12,904 nucleotides of DNA from the NCBI GenBank assembly GCA_017615445.1, contig JAGAAD010000095.1, forward strand, positions 1 through 12,904, in the 5' to 3' direction. The notes below the pieces were generated by a model. It was not told the DNA's origin. It saw only the letters and a program-made list of their open reading frames with translations, and did no database searches. This DNA is from Bacteroidales bacterium. GTDB taxonomy: Bacteria > Bacteroidota > Bacteroidia > Bacteroidales > UBA932. Shown in pieces: positions 1 through 7,832 of the stretch. The translations under genes and the position numbers were made by a program. Numbering within the stretch: position 1 is the first letter of the stretch; each line of letters starts with the position of its first letter.

Positions 1-1
1 G

Positions 2-568
<567 letters not shown>

Positions 569-590
569 TTTGTGTAATCATTTATCGAAA

Positions 591-618
591 AGGGAGACCC
601 AAAAGGTCTCCTTTTTTT
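591..618 (+). terminator. Intrinsic terminator of the GAPDH gene
   Basis: A perfect 7-bp stem, GGAGACC (593-599) with GGTCTCC (605-611), has a CAAAA loop and is followed directly by seven T residues (612-618). A-T and G-T pairs at the base extend it. Read on the minus strand the stem is followed only by CTTTT, so it could act as a weak terminator for the opposing operon that ends at yggS. Confidence 0.92.
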
Positions 619-626
619 ATTTATTC

Positions 627-843
627 AGAGGTCTATATACCCCCTTGCGGAACTCCAGTCGCTTCGCTCCTTCCGGCCCCTTGTGTGAGGGTAATGGTCG
701 GCATCAGCCGACCGGCCGGTCCGGGTATTTGCGCGAGCAAATACGGAAAGGAGTAAAGGCCGCAAGGGGTTTGGGGGACGGCCTAGTCCCCCAGTAATAT
801 AGCCCGGGGGTGGGCACGTCCGCCAGGGGGTACATAGACCTCT
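627..843. repeat. Structured non-coding element with terminal inverted repeats (MITE-like or RNA-like)
   Basis: The ends are inverted copies: 627-645 pairs with 825-843 at 18 of 19 positions, with one mismatch (A637 with C833). Inside are several perfect stems. 641-650 (CCCCTTGCGG) pairs with 760-769. 696-702 pairs with 707-713 around ATCA. 725-732 pairs with 737-744 around GCGA, a GNRA tetraloop. 773-779 pairs with 786-792 around GGCCTA. 673-678 pairs with 714-719. 667-675 pairs with 744-753 with one bulged A. Some of these share bases and so are alternatives. No credible protein is encoded, and no clear target-site duplication flanks the ends. It lies between the GAPDH terminator and the yggS stop codon, so it would be transcribed mainly as the 3' end of the minus-strand operon. 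A small non-autonomous mobile element or a structured RNA both fit. I do not recognise the family. Confidence 0.75.
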
Positions 844-844
844 T

Positions 845-1510
845 CTAACTTCTATTCCCAAAAATAGCTGTCCCTATACGAACTATTGTAGCTCCATGCT
901 TGACGGCAATGGGCCAATCGTCGGACATGCCGATAGACAATTGGTTGAAATCGGTGAGTTCGGGGAAAAGGTCCACGAGGTAGGCCATGAAGGTGTCTAT
1001 CCGTTCAAAGTCGGCGTCTATGACAGATTCGTCTGTGGTGTGAGAGGCCATCGCCATCAGTCCGCAGAAACGAATGTTAGGGTACTTTTCGGAGTCGAAA
1101 AGGAGGTCAACCACTTCTTCTTCGTGGAAGCCCTGTTTGGTTTCTTCGGCGCCTATATGAACCTCGAGAAGGACATTGATGGTGCGGTCGTTTGCCTTGC
1201 CCCATTTCTGAATGTCCTGCAAGAGGTGGATCGAGTCAACGGATTGAACCAGAGAGACATACGGAAGCACCATCTTCAGCTTGTTGGTCTGAAGATGGCC
1301 TATAAAATGCCACTCGAGTCCAGGATATTTGGAGGCGTCCAACTGACTGACTTTTTCGGCCAGTTCCTGAGGACGGCTTTCCGCGAAGATGCGCTGCCCG
1401 GCGTCATAAGCTTCGAGTATGTTTTCCAGCGGATGAAACTTGCTGACTGCGACAAGTTGGACGCCGGAAGGGATTTGCGCAAGGAGCGCCTGAAGATTTT
1501 CCTTTATCAT
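845..1510 (-). CDS. yggS: YggS/PLPBP family pyridoxal-phosphate homeostasis protein
   Basis: This is a cytoplasmic PLP-binding protein that buffers pyridoxal phosphate and affects vitamin B6 and amino-acid balance; the family has no established catalytic activity. The 221-residue product has the single-domain alanine-racemase-like barrel. The PLP lysine is K24 in VAVSKFHP. FAESRPQEL at 42-50 replaces the usual FGENxxQE. WHFIGHLQTNK is at 67-77, and the C-terminal phosphate-binding block SIGMSDD...GATIVRIGTAIFG runs from about 192 to 218. The ATG at 1510 is preferred over an in-frame ATG at 1654: the extra 48 residues lie inside the GH89 gene and are Arg/Gly-rich, unlike the family. The start overlaps the GH89 stop by four bases (ATGA), which suggests translational coupling. 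The C-terminus stops at GNRS, a few residues short of most homologues, one base from the structured element. Confidence 0.95.
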   Translation of the reverse strand: MIKENLQALLAQIPSGVQLVAVSKFHPLENILEAYDAGQRIFAESRPQELAEKVSQLDASKYPGLEWHFIGHLQTNKLKMVLPYVSLVQSVDSIHLLQDIQKWGKANDRTINVLLEVHIGAEETKQGFHEEEVVDLLFDSEKYPNIRFCGLMAMASHTTDESVIDADFERIDTFMAYLVDLFPELTDFNQLSIGMSDDWPIAVKHGATIVRIGTAIFGNRS

Positions 1511-3612
1511 AGGCCGAAAGCGAGCTCGAACTCGCGAACTTTGGCGTCGAACGCCTGCTGGTCCACTTCCCTGCCTTCTTCCACCGCCTGAATCGCCACC
1601 TCTGCGAACCTCTCCCAGCGGGCGCGATAGTAATTCTCGAAGAGTCCGCTCCACTGACGGGCTGCATAGTCCGTGAGTTGGCCGGCTCCGCCCCAGGAGG
1701 TCAGCAGGACTCGGGCGCTGCGTTCGTAGTAGTCTTTTTCTTCCGGGGTCTTCCCCATCGCGCGGGCGGCGTCGATCCAGGCCTGGAACGAGAAGCGTTC
1801 GTCCGAGGCGAGCAGGGCTTCGAGCTCATCCATCAGTTCCTGAGCGTGATCCCAGACGTGTTCCATACTCTCCACATCGCGAGCATTGTAGGCCTCCCTG
1901 AACGAGTCCAGCATGCCGTCGAAACGGTTCTCAAGCACTTTCGAACCAAGCGCGACCAGGTCGAACTTGATGGCGTCGCCCTCGCAACCGCTGCTGGAAA
2001 GCAGCGAGAAAGCGCGCTCGAGCAGCGCCGGGTCGCAGGCGGAGAAGTTCCAGGTGGGGAAAGAATGGTTCGGGTCCAGCGAAGGACGGTTGCACAGGCG
2101 CGACCCGGCGCTGGACACGGCCGGTTTCGTGTAGCACTCGTGCAGCAGCAGACGCCAGGCCTCGCGCACGTCCGCATTTCCGTGGCCGTCGCGGCGGTCG
2201 GCGAGTTTCTCGATCCACTGCTCATCCGTCAGCGGCGAAGCCCAGGCTTTGTCCAGTACGTATTCATAGAGATATGGGGAAATGCCGAAACCTTCGAGCG
2301 TGCAGCCGATTCCGGCCGGGGCGCCTTCAGCGAAGGTCTTCTCGAGGCGGGGGCCTATGTCGTCGAAGTCGCCTTCGATCAGCGTGTTGCCGCCGAAATT
2401 GCCGAGGAAACAGAGGTAGTACGGCTGGCCGTAGAAACGGTCCGTGTAGTCCCAGATCATCGATTTCTCGAGGAAATAGTCGAGCATGACCACCTTGCCC
2501 TGCGGCACGCTGCTAAGGTAGGCCTTTATTATCTCGGGGGTCCAGTGCGCGCGGTCGTAGTACATCATCCAGCCCATCTGCAGCCAGATCGCGTCCGGAT
2601 CGGAGGCGGCCAGCGTTTCGTAGACGTGGTGCGAGATGCGGGAGAGCTCCTCCGGATCCCAGGGACCATGGTCGAAGAAATCCACCTCGTTGAAGATGTC
2701 CAGGCCGTAGATGTGGTCCGTGCCGAACATCCTGGTCTGCTCTTCGAGGAAGAGGCGCTGGATCTTCGCGAACGCGGGGTCGTCCGGGTGCAGCATGTAG
2801 GTACGGCACTCCTCGCCGAAGCCATCCCAAAGGCTCACCGGGCGAATGTCCGTGCCCTCGGGCAGCAGCGCTTTCATGTCCACGGGGATGTGGCCGCTGA
2901 AGGCGGTCAGGACGGGTTTCATGCCGAGCTCACGCTCGCGTTTCAATATGCGTTTCTGCAGCTTCGCCTGCGAGTCGATCCAGCCCTGCGGGAGCGGGCC
3001 CATCCAGCGGTCTATGTTCATCATCCGCTGCCAGGGCAGGAACGGCGGGGCCGTGAAGTAGGCCCGGATCTGCTCGTCCGTCATTCCGAGGGCGCGCCAG
3101 ACTTTCTGCCACACCGCCTCCTGGCCGGTGATGGCCAGCGGCCGGTTCACGCCGTTCAGCGCCATCCAGTCTATCAGCCGCTCCCAGTCTTTCCACTGCC
3201 ACCAGACGAGCGAGTAGCCGAAGGTGCAGTAGTTCAGGAAGAAACGCTCGGGAACGCGGGCCTCCACTCTCACCGGTTCCTGCGGGAGCGGGAGCACGGC
3301 CGGGAGATCCAGCCGGTCGGCCGCATACCAGGACACGGTCGCCTCGCACCAGTTCTTGAGGTAGTAGTTCAGGCCCACGGCCATCGTGTTCGCGTCCGGA
3401 GCGGCAATCGCGACCCGGCCGTTCTCGGCGGAGACGGTGAATGCCTGTGTGCTGTCCGCAGTGCGGATAAAGCTGATCTGAGAGGCCTGTGCGGGCGCCA
3501 GACGCTTGGCCAGGGCGCGTGCCGCCTGGACTTCGGGATCACCCGAGCAGGAGACTGCAATAACGGCCAGAAGAGCCGCTGAGAGCAGCGACAGAATGTG
3601 TTTCGGTTTCAT
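1507..3612 (-). CDS. GH89 alpha-N-acetylglucosaminidase, lipoprotein (NAGLU family)
   Basis: An exo-acting hydrolase that releases terminal alpha-linked N-acetylglucosamine; relatives act on heparan sulfate (human NAGLU) or alpha-GlcNAc-capped mucin (clostridial GH89). The 701-residue product starts with a lipoprotein signal ending in AVSC (Cys22), so it should be anchored in the outer membrane or periplasm. The acidic residues after the Cys are sparse, so surface export is uncertain. A small N-terminal domain (about 25-115) is followed by the TIM barrel beginning at FFLNYCTFGYSLVWWQWKDW (124-143), then an all-helical C-terminal domain carrying the family motif LTDYAARQWSGLFENYY (646-662). 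By comparison with the human enzyme, the acid/base is E309 in DIFNE and the nucleophile is E440 in CTLEG. The gene is more G+C-rich than its two upstream neighbours. It lies 10 bases after the ApbE-like gene and overlaps yggS. Confidence 0.95.
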   Translation of the reverse strand: MKPKHILSLLSAALLAVIAVSCSGDPEVQAARALAKRLAPAQASQISFIRTADSTQAFTVSAENGRVAIAAPDANTMAVGLNYYLKNWCEATVSWYAADRLDLPAVLPLPQEPVRVEARVPERFFLNYCTFGYSLVWWQWKDWERLIDWMALNGVNRPLAITGQEAVWQKVWRALGMTDEQIRAYFTAPPFLPWQRMMNIDRWMGPLPQGWIDSQAKLQKRILKRERELGMKPVLTAFSGHIPVDMKALLPEGTDIRPVSLWDGFGEECRTYMLHPDDPAFAKIQRLFLEEQTRMFGTDHIYGLDIFNEVDFFDHGPWDPEELSRISHHVYETLAASDPDAIWLQMGWMMYYDRAHWTPEIIKAYLSSVPQGKVVMLDYFLEKSMIWDYTDRFYGQPYYLCFLGNFGGNTLIEGDFDDIGPRLEKTFAEGAPAGIGCTLEGFGISPYLYEYVLDKAWASPLTDEQWIEKLADRRDGHGNADVREAWRLLLHECYTKPAVSSAGSRLCNRPSLDPNHSFPTWNFSACDPALLERAFSLLSSSGCEGDAIKFDLVALGSKVLENRFDGMLDSFREAYNARDVESMEHVWDHAQELMDELEALLASDERFSFQAWIDAARAMGKTPEEKDYYERSARVLLTSWGGAGQLTDYAARQWSGLFENYYRARWERFAEVAIQAVEEGREVDQQAFDAKVREFELAFGL

Positions 3613-3622
3613 GGCTGGTTGG

Positions 3623-4372
3623 CTAAAGGTCGAAGAACTCGGATTCCACTCCCTTGAAGTTATAGGACATCTCCTTCACCTGCTTTTCGTCCGCAAGAAG
3701 GAGAACCATGCTCAGGATCTCGGCATCCAGAGGATCTTTGGACTTGACTGCGCAGAGTCTGTCCGCCTCGAAGACCTTGTGCGTGAGCGGATTGACTATG
3801 TGTCCGCTGACATCCGGGGTGTTGCCGGAGATGCTCAGGCACTCCCCTCTCAGCTCGAATTCCTTCATTTCGTCTTCCGTGTCCGGATTTTCGAGGGTGA
3901 AGGTCCAGCAGTCGCCGTAGGGGTGCTTGCCGATGGCGAGCATGGAGGTCCCGCCGAAATTGATGAATGCGTCCTTGACCTTGCCGGATTTCAGGATCTG
4001 GGCTATTCTGCTCAGAGCATAGCCCTTCAGAAATCCGTCGAAGTCTATGTCTTTGTCCTGGCCTTTCGAAATATCGAAAAGGCCCTTGGTCTTGATCAGA
4101 TAAGACTCGCAAAGATTAAGCGCTTCCTTCATCATCCCGCTTGTCTCGATCTCTTCTTTCGAAGAATTGAGAAGCGAAACTTCGCTTTGGGGATTGGCCC
4201 GGTTGAAAGTCTTGTCCAGGACGGAGAGTTCCTTGGTGATCTCCGACCACACGGCGTACGCCTTCTTTTCGGGAAGGCCTGCTATCTGCACCCTAAGGTC
4301 CGTGTCGAAGATATCTGCCGCCGAGCCTTGAAAGAGCGATGCACTGGATGAATATGAACTTTGAGTTCTCAT
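3623..4372 (-). CDS. ApbE-like FAD:protein FMN transferase, short form
   Basis: ApbE enzymes transfer FMN from FAD to a Thr or Ser of target flavoproteins, usually outside the cytoplasm. The 249-residue product shows the family landmarks in order: FDTDL near 22-26, FNRANPQSEVSLLN at 56-69, FDIS at 99-102, DFDGFLKGYALSRI at 110-123, FINFGGTSMLAIG at 136-148, and SISGNTPDVSGHIVNPLTH at 180-198. It is shorter than typical ApbE (about 300-350) and has no signal peptide or lipobox; upstream in this frame only 7 codons without an ATG precede a stop, so no longer start exists. The usual metal-ligand stretch DA-x-x-T reads DAEIL at 216-220, so the Thr is replaced by Leu and a Ser follows at 221. It begins one base after the NAGPA-type gene, implying coupled translation. 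Its FMN target is not visible here. An inactive or specialised relative is possible. Confidence 0.8.
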   Translation of the reverse strand: MRTQSSYSSSASLFQGSAADIFDTDLRVQIAGLPEKKAYAVWSEITKELSVLDKTFNRANPQSEVSLLNSSKEEIETSGMMKEALNLCESYLIKTKGLFDISKGQDKDIDFDGFLKGYALSRIAQILKSGKVKDAFINFGGTSMLAIGKHPYGDCWTFTLENPDTEDEMKEFELRGECLSISGNTPDVSGHIVNPLTHKVFEADRLCAVKSKDPLDAEILSMVLLLADEKQVKEMSYNFKGVESEFFDL

Positions 4373-4373
4373 A

Positions 4374-5966
4374 CTACTTAACCAGATAGAAACCCATTAC
4401 CGTGCCCACAGAGCGGTTTTCAGTGCCGCCGGACATGTTCGATTCAAGAGAATTCTGACGGACGCCTTTAACGGTCATCGCGGTGGAGCCGCCTCCGTCG
4501 AAGTTGACTGCACCTTCGCAGCCGAGGCCGAGCATTATCTGCGCCAGTTCCACTATGGACGCTCCCTTACTGGACTTGATACGTCCGTCGCAGACATACA
4601 GGATTATCTTTCCGTCCTTGGTGTATCCCACCGCCGTACGATCCGGTGTGATGGAACTGTTGGTGAAGATGTCCAGAGCAATCTGCTCATAGTTGCGGAC
4701 AAAATCAGAACCGTTCTGGGTGACGTCTGTGATCACCTTGCCGTCCTTGACGAGCAGAGGGCCGGCGCACATTGCGTAGTAGGGTTCGAAGACGAAGCTC
4801 TCCGAAGGATAGTGCTCTTTTACAGTGTAGTATTCGTTGACATTCAGGATGTTAGGTTCCGGCTCGTTGTAGTAGTAGGAAATGCCGTCTGTGCCCTTGG
4901 CAGTCCAGAAAGCGTAAGGCTTCTGGCTCCTGTCCACAGCGAAAGCTCCGTGCGGAGTTCCCGCATACTGGCAAGGGGTGATGACGCCCTTGTCCACGGA
5001 AAAATCTCCCGTAACGTGGGTGGTCATATTGAAATATCCGGCGTTGGTCATCACGATATTGCCTTCGTTCTTGCTGGTCTCGTACCAGTTCTCAAGGGTG
5101 CCGAACTTGCCGAATTCGAAGCGGAATTCCACCTTCCCGGTGGTGACATCCGCTATCGCATACCAGGAATTGACAGTGCGGCCATTAACCTGCCCGGTCG
5201 TTTTGTAGACCTTCACCTCGGCCGGGAAATCGCTCGGAGTAATGTCTGTCCAATTGAAAGTAATAGGCTCGTATGGGTCGCCCAATTGGACGTCGATGGG
5301 ATCTGAATAGAAGACGCCCACTTCCGTCTCCACATAACCGCGGACGTGATACTGTTTGCCGGGATCTATCGAGGCCGATGTTATGGCCTGAGTGATTTTG
5401 GCGCTCTTGTAGGCCGGGCCGTGCTGATGTCCATCCTCCACGGTAGGATAAGCGGTCATATGCGCCCCGTTCCAGCACAGTCCGTATCTTATAATATCAT
5501 ATTTGGACTTGTAGTTCTCGATCGAATAGGTCAGAGCCACCGAGGTCGGTGTTGCAGTCCATTCCTTGTCAAGCACTATATGCGGAAGGGCGCTGTAGTC
5601 GAACAGCTCGACATTTTTGTAAATAATCTGCGAGCTGAGCTTGATTTCAGGGCCTTTTGCCTGCACTCCCAGGTTGTACTTACTTCCATACTCGAGCCCT
5701 TCTTTTATCGAATACTCGGTGGTGTTGGGATCCAGGGTCGCGATTTCCTTCTGCTCGTAACCTTCCCTCATCCAAATCACATATCCCAGTTCCTTGTCGC
5801 TGTTGTCCTGCCAGGTGACGTCCACTATGTTTGTGAAAGGCCTCTGGGTGAATGTGACCTGAGTAGGGTTCTCCAAAGGCTTTTCATAGACCTCGCCAGC
5901 CGGCTTGTCCGTGCACCCGGACACTGCTGCCAGAGCGCACACAAGTGCTAGAATGGTGGTTTTCAT
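4374..5966 (-). CDS. Phosphodiester glycosidase (NAGPA/DUF2233 family) lipoprotein with N-terminal fibronectin-III-like domains
   Basis: The catalytic domain belongs to the family of the human 'uncovering enzyme', which removes GlcNAc from GlcNAc-alpha-1-phospho-6-mannose; bacterial members cleave phosphodiester-linked sugars. The 530-residue product has a lipoprotein signal ending AVSGC (Cys18). A fibronectin-III-like module follows (about 33-115), then a second beta-rich module (about 130-228), and the catalytic domain (about 245-530). Family motifs are NAGYFN (308-313), CAGPLLVKDGK (400-410), DRTAVGYTKDGKIILYVCDG (442-461) and NFDGGGSTAM (488-497), the last being the signature glycine-rich site. 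It begins three bases after the yidC stop and ends one base before the ApbE-like gene. It should act in the periplasm or at the cell surface. The real substrate is unknown; a GlcNAc-phosphate-containing envelope polymer or host glycan is an inference. Confidence 0.93.
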   Translation of the reverse strand: MKTTILALVCALAAVSGCTDKPAGEVYEKPLENPTQVTFTQRPFTNIVDVTWQDNSDKELGYVIWMREGYEQKEIATLDPNTTEYSIKEGLEYGSKYNLGVQAKGPEIKLSSQIIYKNVELFDYSALPHIVLDKEWTATPTSVALTYSIENYKSKYDIIRYGLCWNGAHMTAYPTVEDGHQHGPAYKSAKITQAITSASIDPGKQYHVRGYVETEVGVFYSDPIDVQLGDPYEPITFNWTDITPSDFPAEVKVYKTTGQVNGRTVNSWYAIADVTTGKVEFRFEFGKFGTLENWYETSKNEGNIVMTNAGYFNMTTHVTGDFSVDKGVITPCQYAGTPHGAFAVDRSQKPYAFWTAKGTDGISYYYNEPEPNILNVNEYYTVKEHYPSESFVFEPYYAMCAGPLLVKDGKVITDVTQNGSDFVRNYEQIALDIFTNSSITPDRTAVGYTKDGKIILYVCDGRIKSSKGASIVELAQIMLGLGCEGAVNFDGGGSTAMTVKGVRQNSLESNMSGGTENRSVGTVMGFYLVK

Positions 5967-5969
5967 GTG

Positions 5970-7832
5970 TTATCTGCGGTTGCGGTTTTTCATCTGCTGC
6001 TCCTGTATCTTCTGAGCCTCTTCCAACCTCTGCTGCCACTTGCTCTTCGGGAGCGGTTTGCCCTTGCTGGCCTCCACCTTTGCCCTCACTGCATCCGGGT
6101 TCACAACCCACTTGCGGATGACGAAGGTCTCGATTATCGCTATCAACTGGGACAGGAGATAGTAGTAGCTAAGACCGGATGAGAGGTTGTTACAGATGAA
6201 GAACATCATGATAGGCATCATCCACACGCTCATGAACTGCATGGACTTCGCGCTGGGATCGTTTCCGGCGGTCTGCTGGGACATGGTCATCTTGCTGTAG
6301 CCCCACATCACCACCGCCATCAGAAGGGCGAAGAGACTGAGATGGTCTCCAATCAGCGGGACGCTGCCGCCGAAGTCCACTATGCTATCATATGCGCTGA
6401 GATCTTCCGCCCAGAGGAAACTCTGCTGGCGGAGTTCGATAGAAGCCGGGAAGAAGCGGAACATAGCCCAAAGGACGGGGAATGTCAGGAGAGTCGGCAG
6501 ACAGCCACCGAGGGTGTTTACCCCCGCCCGTTTGTAGAGGTCCATGGTCGCCTGCTGCTTCTTCATCTGATCGGCCTCGCCCGAATACTTCTTGTTAATC
6601 TCCTCGATGTAGGGCTTCAGGGCCGCCATCTTCGCTGAAGACGCGAAGGACTTGTAGGTCAGCGGCAGAGTGACCAGCTTGATTATAAGGGTCATAATCA
6701 GGATGATCAGACCGAAATTGGCCATGCTCTTATGCAGCCAGTCGAACATAGGGATTATGAAGTAGCGGGTGAACCAGCCTACCAGCCAGCCTCCCAGAGG
6801 GATGATCTTTTCGTATTTGTGGTCCAGCTTCTTCAGTGTGTTGAAGTGGTTCGGGCCGAAATAGTACTCCAGCGGAATCGCGATATCCTGACCGGGCAGG
6901 ATGTCGATGCGCATCGCGGCCTCGCAGGCCATCAAGTTGTGGTCCGGATCGGTGTCTCCCTGATAGGTCACCGAGATGTCCCCAGAGTTGAACTCCTTCG
7001 GGGCGCGGACTATCATCGAGAAGAACTGCTGCTGGAAAGCGAACCACTCCAGCTTGCTGCTGATCTTCTTGCTCTGGTTTCGGGCACGACCCATCTCCAC
7101 GGGCTTCTTGTCGCCGTTGAAGTAGTAATTGACCTTCGAATACTGCGACTCGTTTTTATAGCCTTTCTCCATTCGGGGAATCATCGTGCTGAAGTCGATG
7201 TCTATCGAGCCCACGTTGCGCGGGATCTGAACTCCCACGAACGAGAGCATGTTGTCCACCGTGTATGCACCTTGCTTGATGCTGTAGGACTGCTCGATGT
7301 AGCCTCCGTTCTCGAACGGGAGCCTCATGACCAGGCTGGTGTCTGTCTTTTCAGCCACCTGGAAGATGAAATCCGTGGTCTTGATCTGCTCGCCCACATA
7401 GGCGCTGATGTCCAGCTTGTTCTGGCCTTCCTTGAACAGATAGAGATCCGAACCGCCGTAGTTCGTGTACTCCTTCAGGCGGACCGAAGAAATCTGGGCT
7501 CCTTTGGTGGTGAAATTGACCTCGAACAGGTCGTTTGCGAGGGTGAGGATCTGCTCCTCGCCTTTACGTGCTGCATCCAGGCCGGCGTCTTTGTAGATGC
7601 GGGCAGGCTGGGCCTTCGGGGCCTGAACCGCCGCCGGAGCTGCCGCCTGAGGCGCTTCCTCCACCTGAAGTTCGGCCAACTCGGCCTGACGGGCCGCGGC
7701 CTCTGCGAGTGCTATCGAATCCTGTTGCTGTTTGAGTGCGTACTGCTGTCTTGCCTGACGGTTCTGGTAGAAAGTGAATCCAAAAAGGATCACTGCCATC
7801 AGGATAAAACCGATGATAGAATTTTTATCCAT
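5970..7832 (-). CDS. yidC: Membrane protein insertase YidC
   Basis: YidC inserts and folds inner-membrane proteins, alone or with SecYEG. The 620-residue product has the Gram-negative layout. An N-terminal membrane anchor is at about 6-22. An Ala/Gln/Glu-rich linker (24-75) leads to the large periplasmic beta-domain (about 93-340). Five C-terminal membrane segments follow, including 371-392 (FGLIILIMTLIIKLVTLPLT), 440-462, 494-511 and two between about 533 and 572. Lys385 in TLIIKLVTLPLTYKS is in the place of the conserved positive residue of the hydrophilic groove (Arg in E. coli). The C-terminus is a basic, Gln-rich tail (573-620) that may contact ribosomes, as proposed for other YidC proteins with basic tails. 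Its ATG directly follows the TAA of the DUF349 gene with no gap, so the two are probably translationally coupled. Full length, no defects. Confidence 0.98.
   Translation of the reverse strand: MDKNSIIGFILMAVILFGFTFYQNRQARQQYALKQQQDSIALAEAAARQAELAELQVEEAPQAAAPAAVQAPKAQPARIYKDAGLDAARKGEEQILTLANDLFEVNFTTKGAQISSVRLKEYTNYGGSDLYLFKEGQNKLDISAYVGEQIKTTDFIFQVAEKTDTSLVMRLPFENGGYIEQSYSIKQGAYTVDNMLSFVGVQIPRNVGSIDIDFSTMIPRMEKGYKNESQYSKVNYYFNGDKKPVEMGRARNQSKKISSKLEWFAFQQQFFSMIVRAPKEFNSGDISVTYQGDTDPDHNLMACEAAMRIDILPGQDIAIPLEYYFGPNHFNTLKKLDHKYEKIIPLGGWLVGWFTRYFIIPMFDWLHKSMANFGLIILIMTLIIKLVTLPLTYKSFASSAKMAALKPYIEEINKKYSGEADQMKKQQATMDLYKRAGVNTLGGCLPTLLTFPVLWAMFRFFPASIELRQQSFLWAEDLSAYDSIVDFGGSVPLIGDHLSLFALLMAVVMWGYSKMTMSQQTAGNDPSAKSMQFMSVWMMPIMMFFICNNLSSGLSYYYLLSQLIAIIETFVIRKWVVNPDAVRAKVEASKGKPLPKSKWQQRLEEAQKIQEQQMKNRNRR

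Noticed and set aside
621..850. Target-site duplication flanking the 627-843 element
   Set aside because: The flanks (TATTC on the left, TTCTA on the right) share no clear direct repeat.
1511..1654. N-terminal extension of YggS from an ATG at 1654
   Set aside because: The extra residues are Arg/Gly-rich, overlap the GH89 coding sequence in another frame, and lie upstream of the normal family start.
1678..3582. A 634-codon open frame on the plus strand opposite the GH89 gene
   Set aside because: It is a mirror of a G+C-rich coding region. The translation is rich in Val, Arg, Glu and Gly with no family motifs, whereas the minus strand encodes an unmistakable GH89 enzyme.
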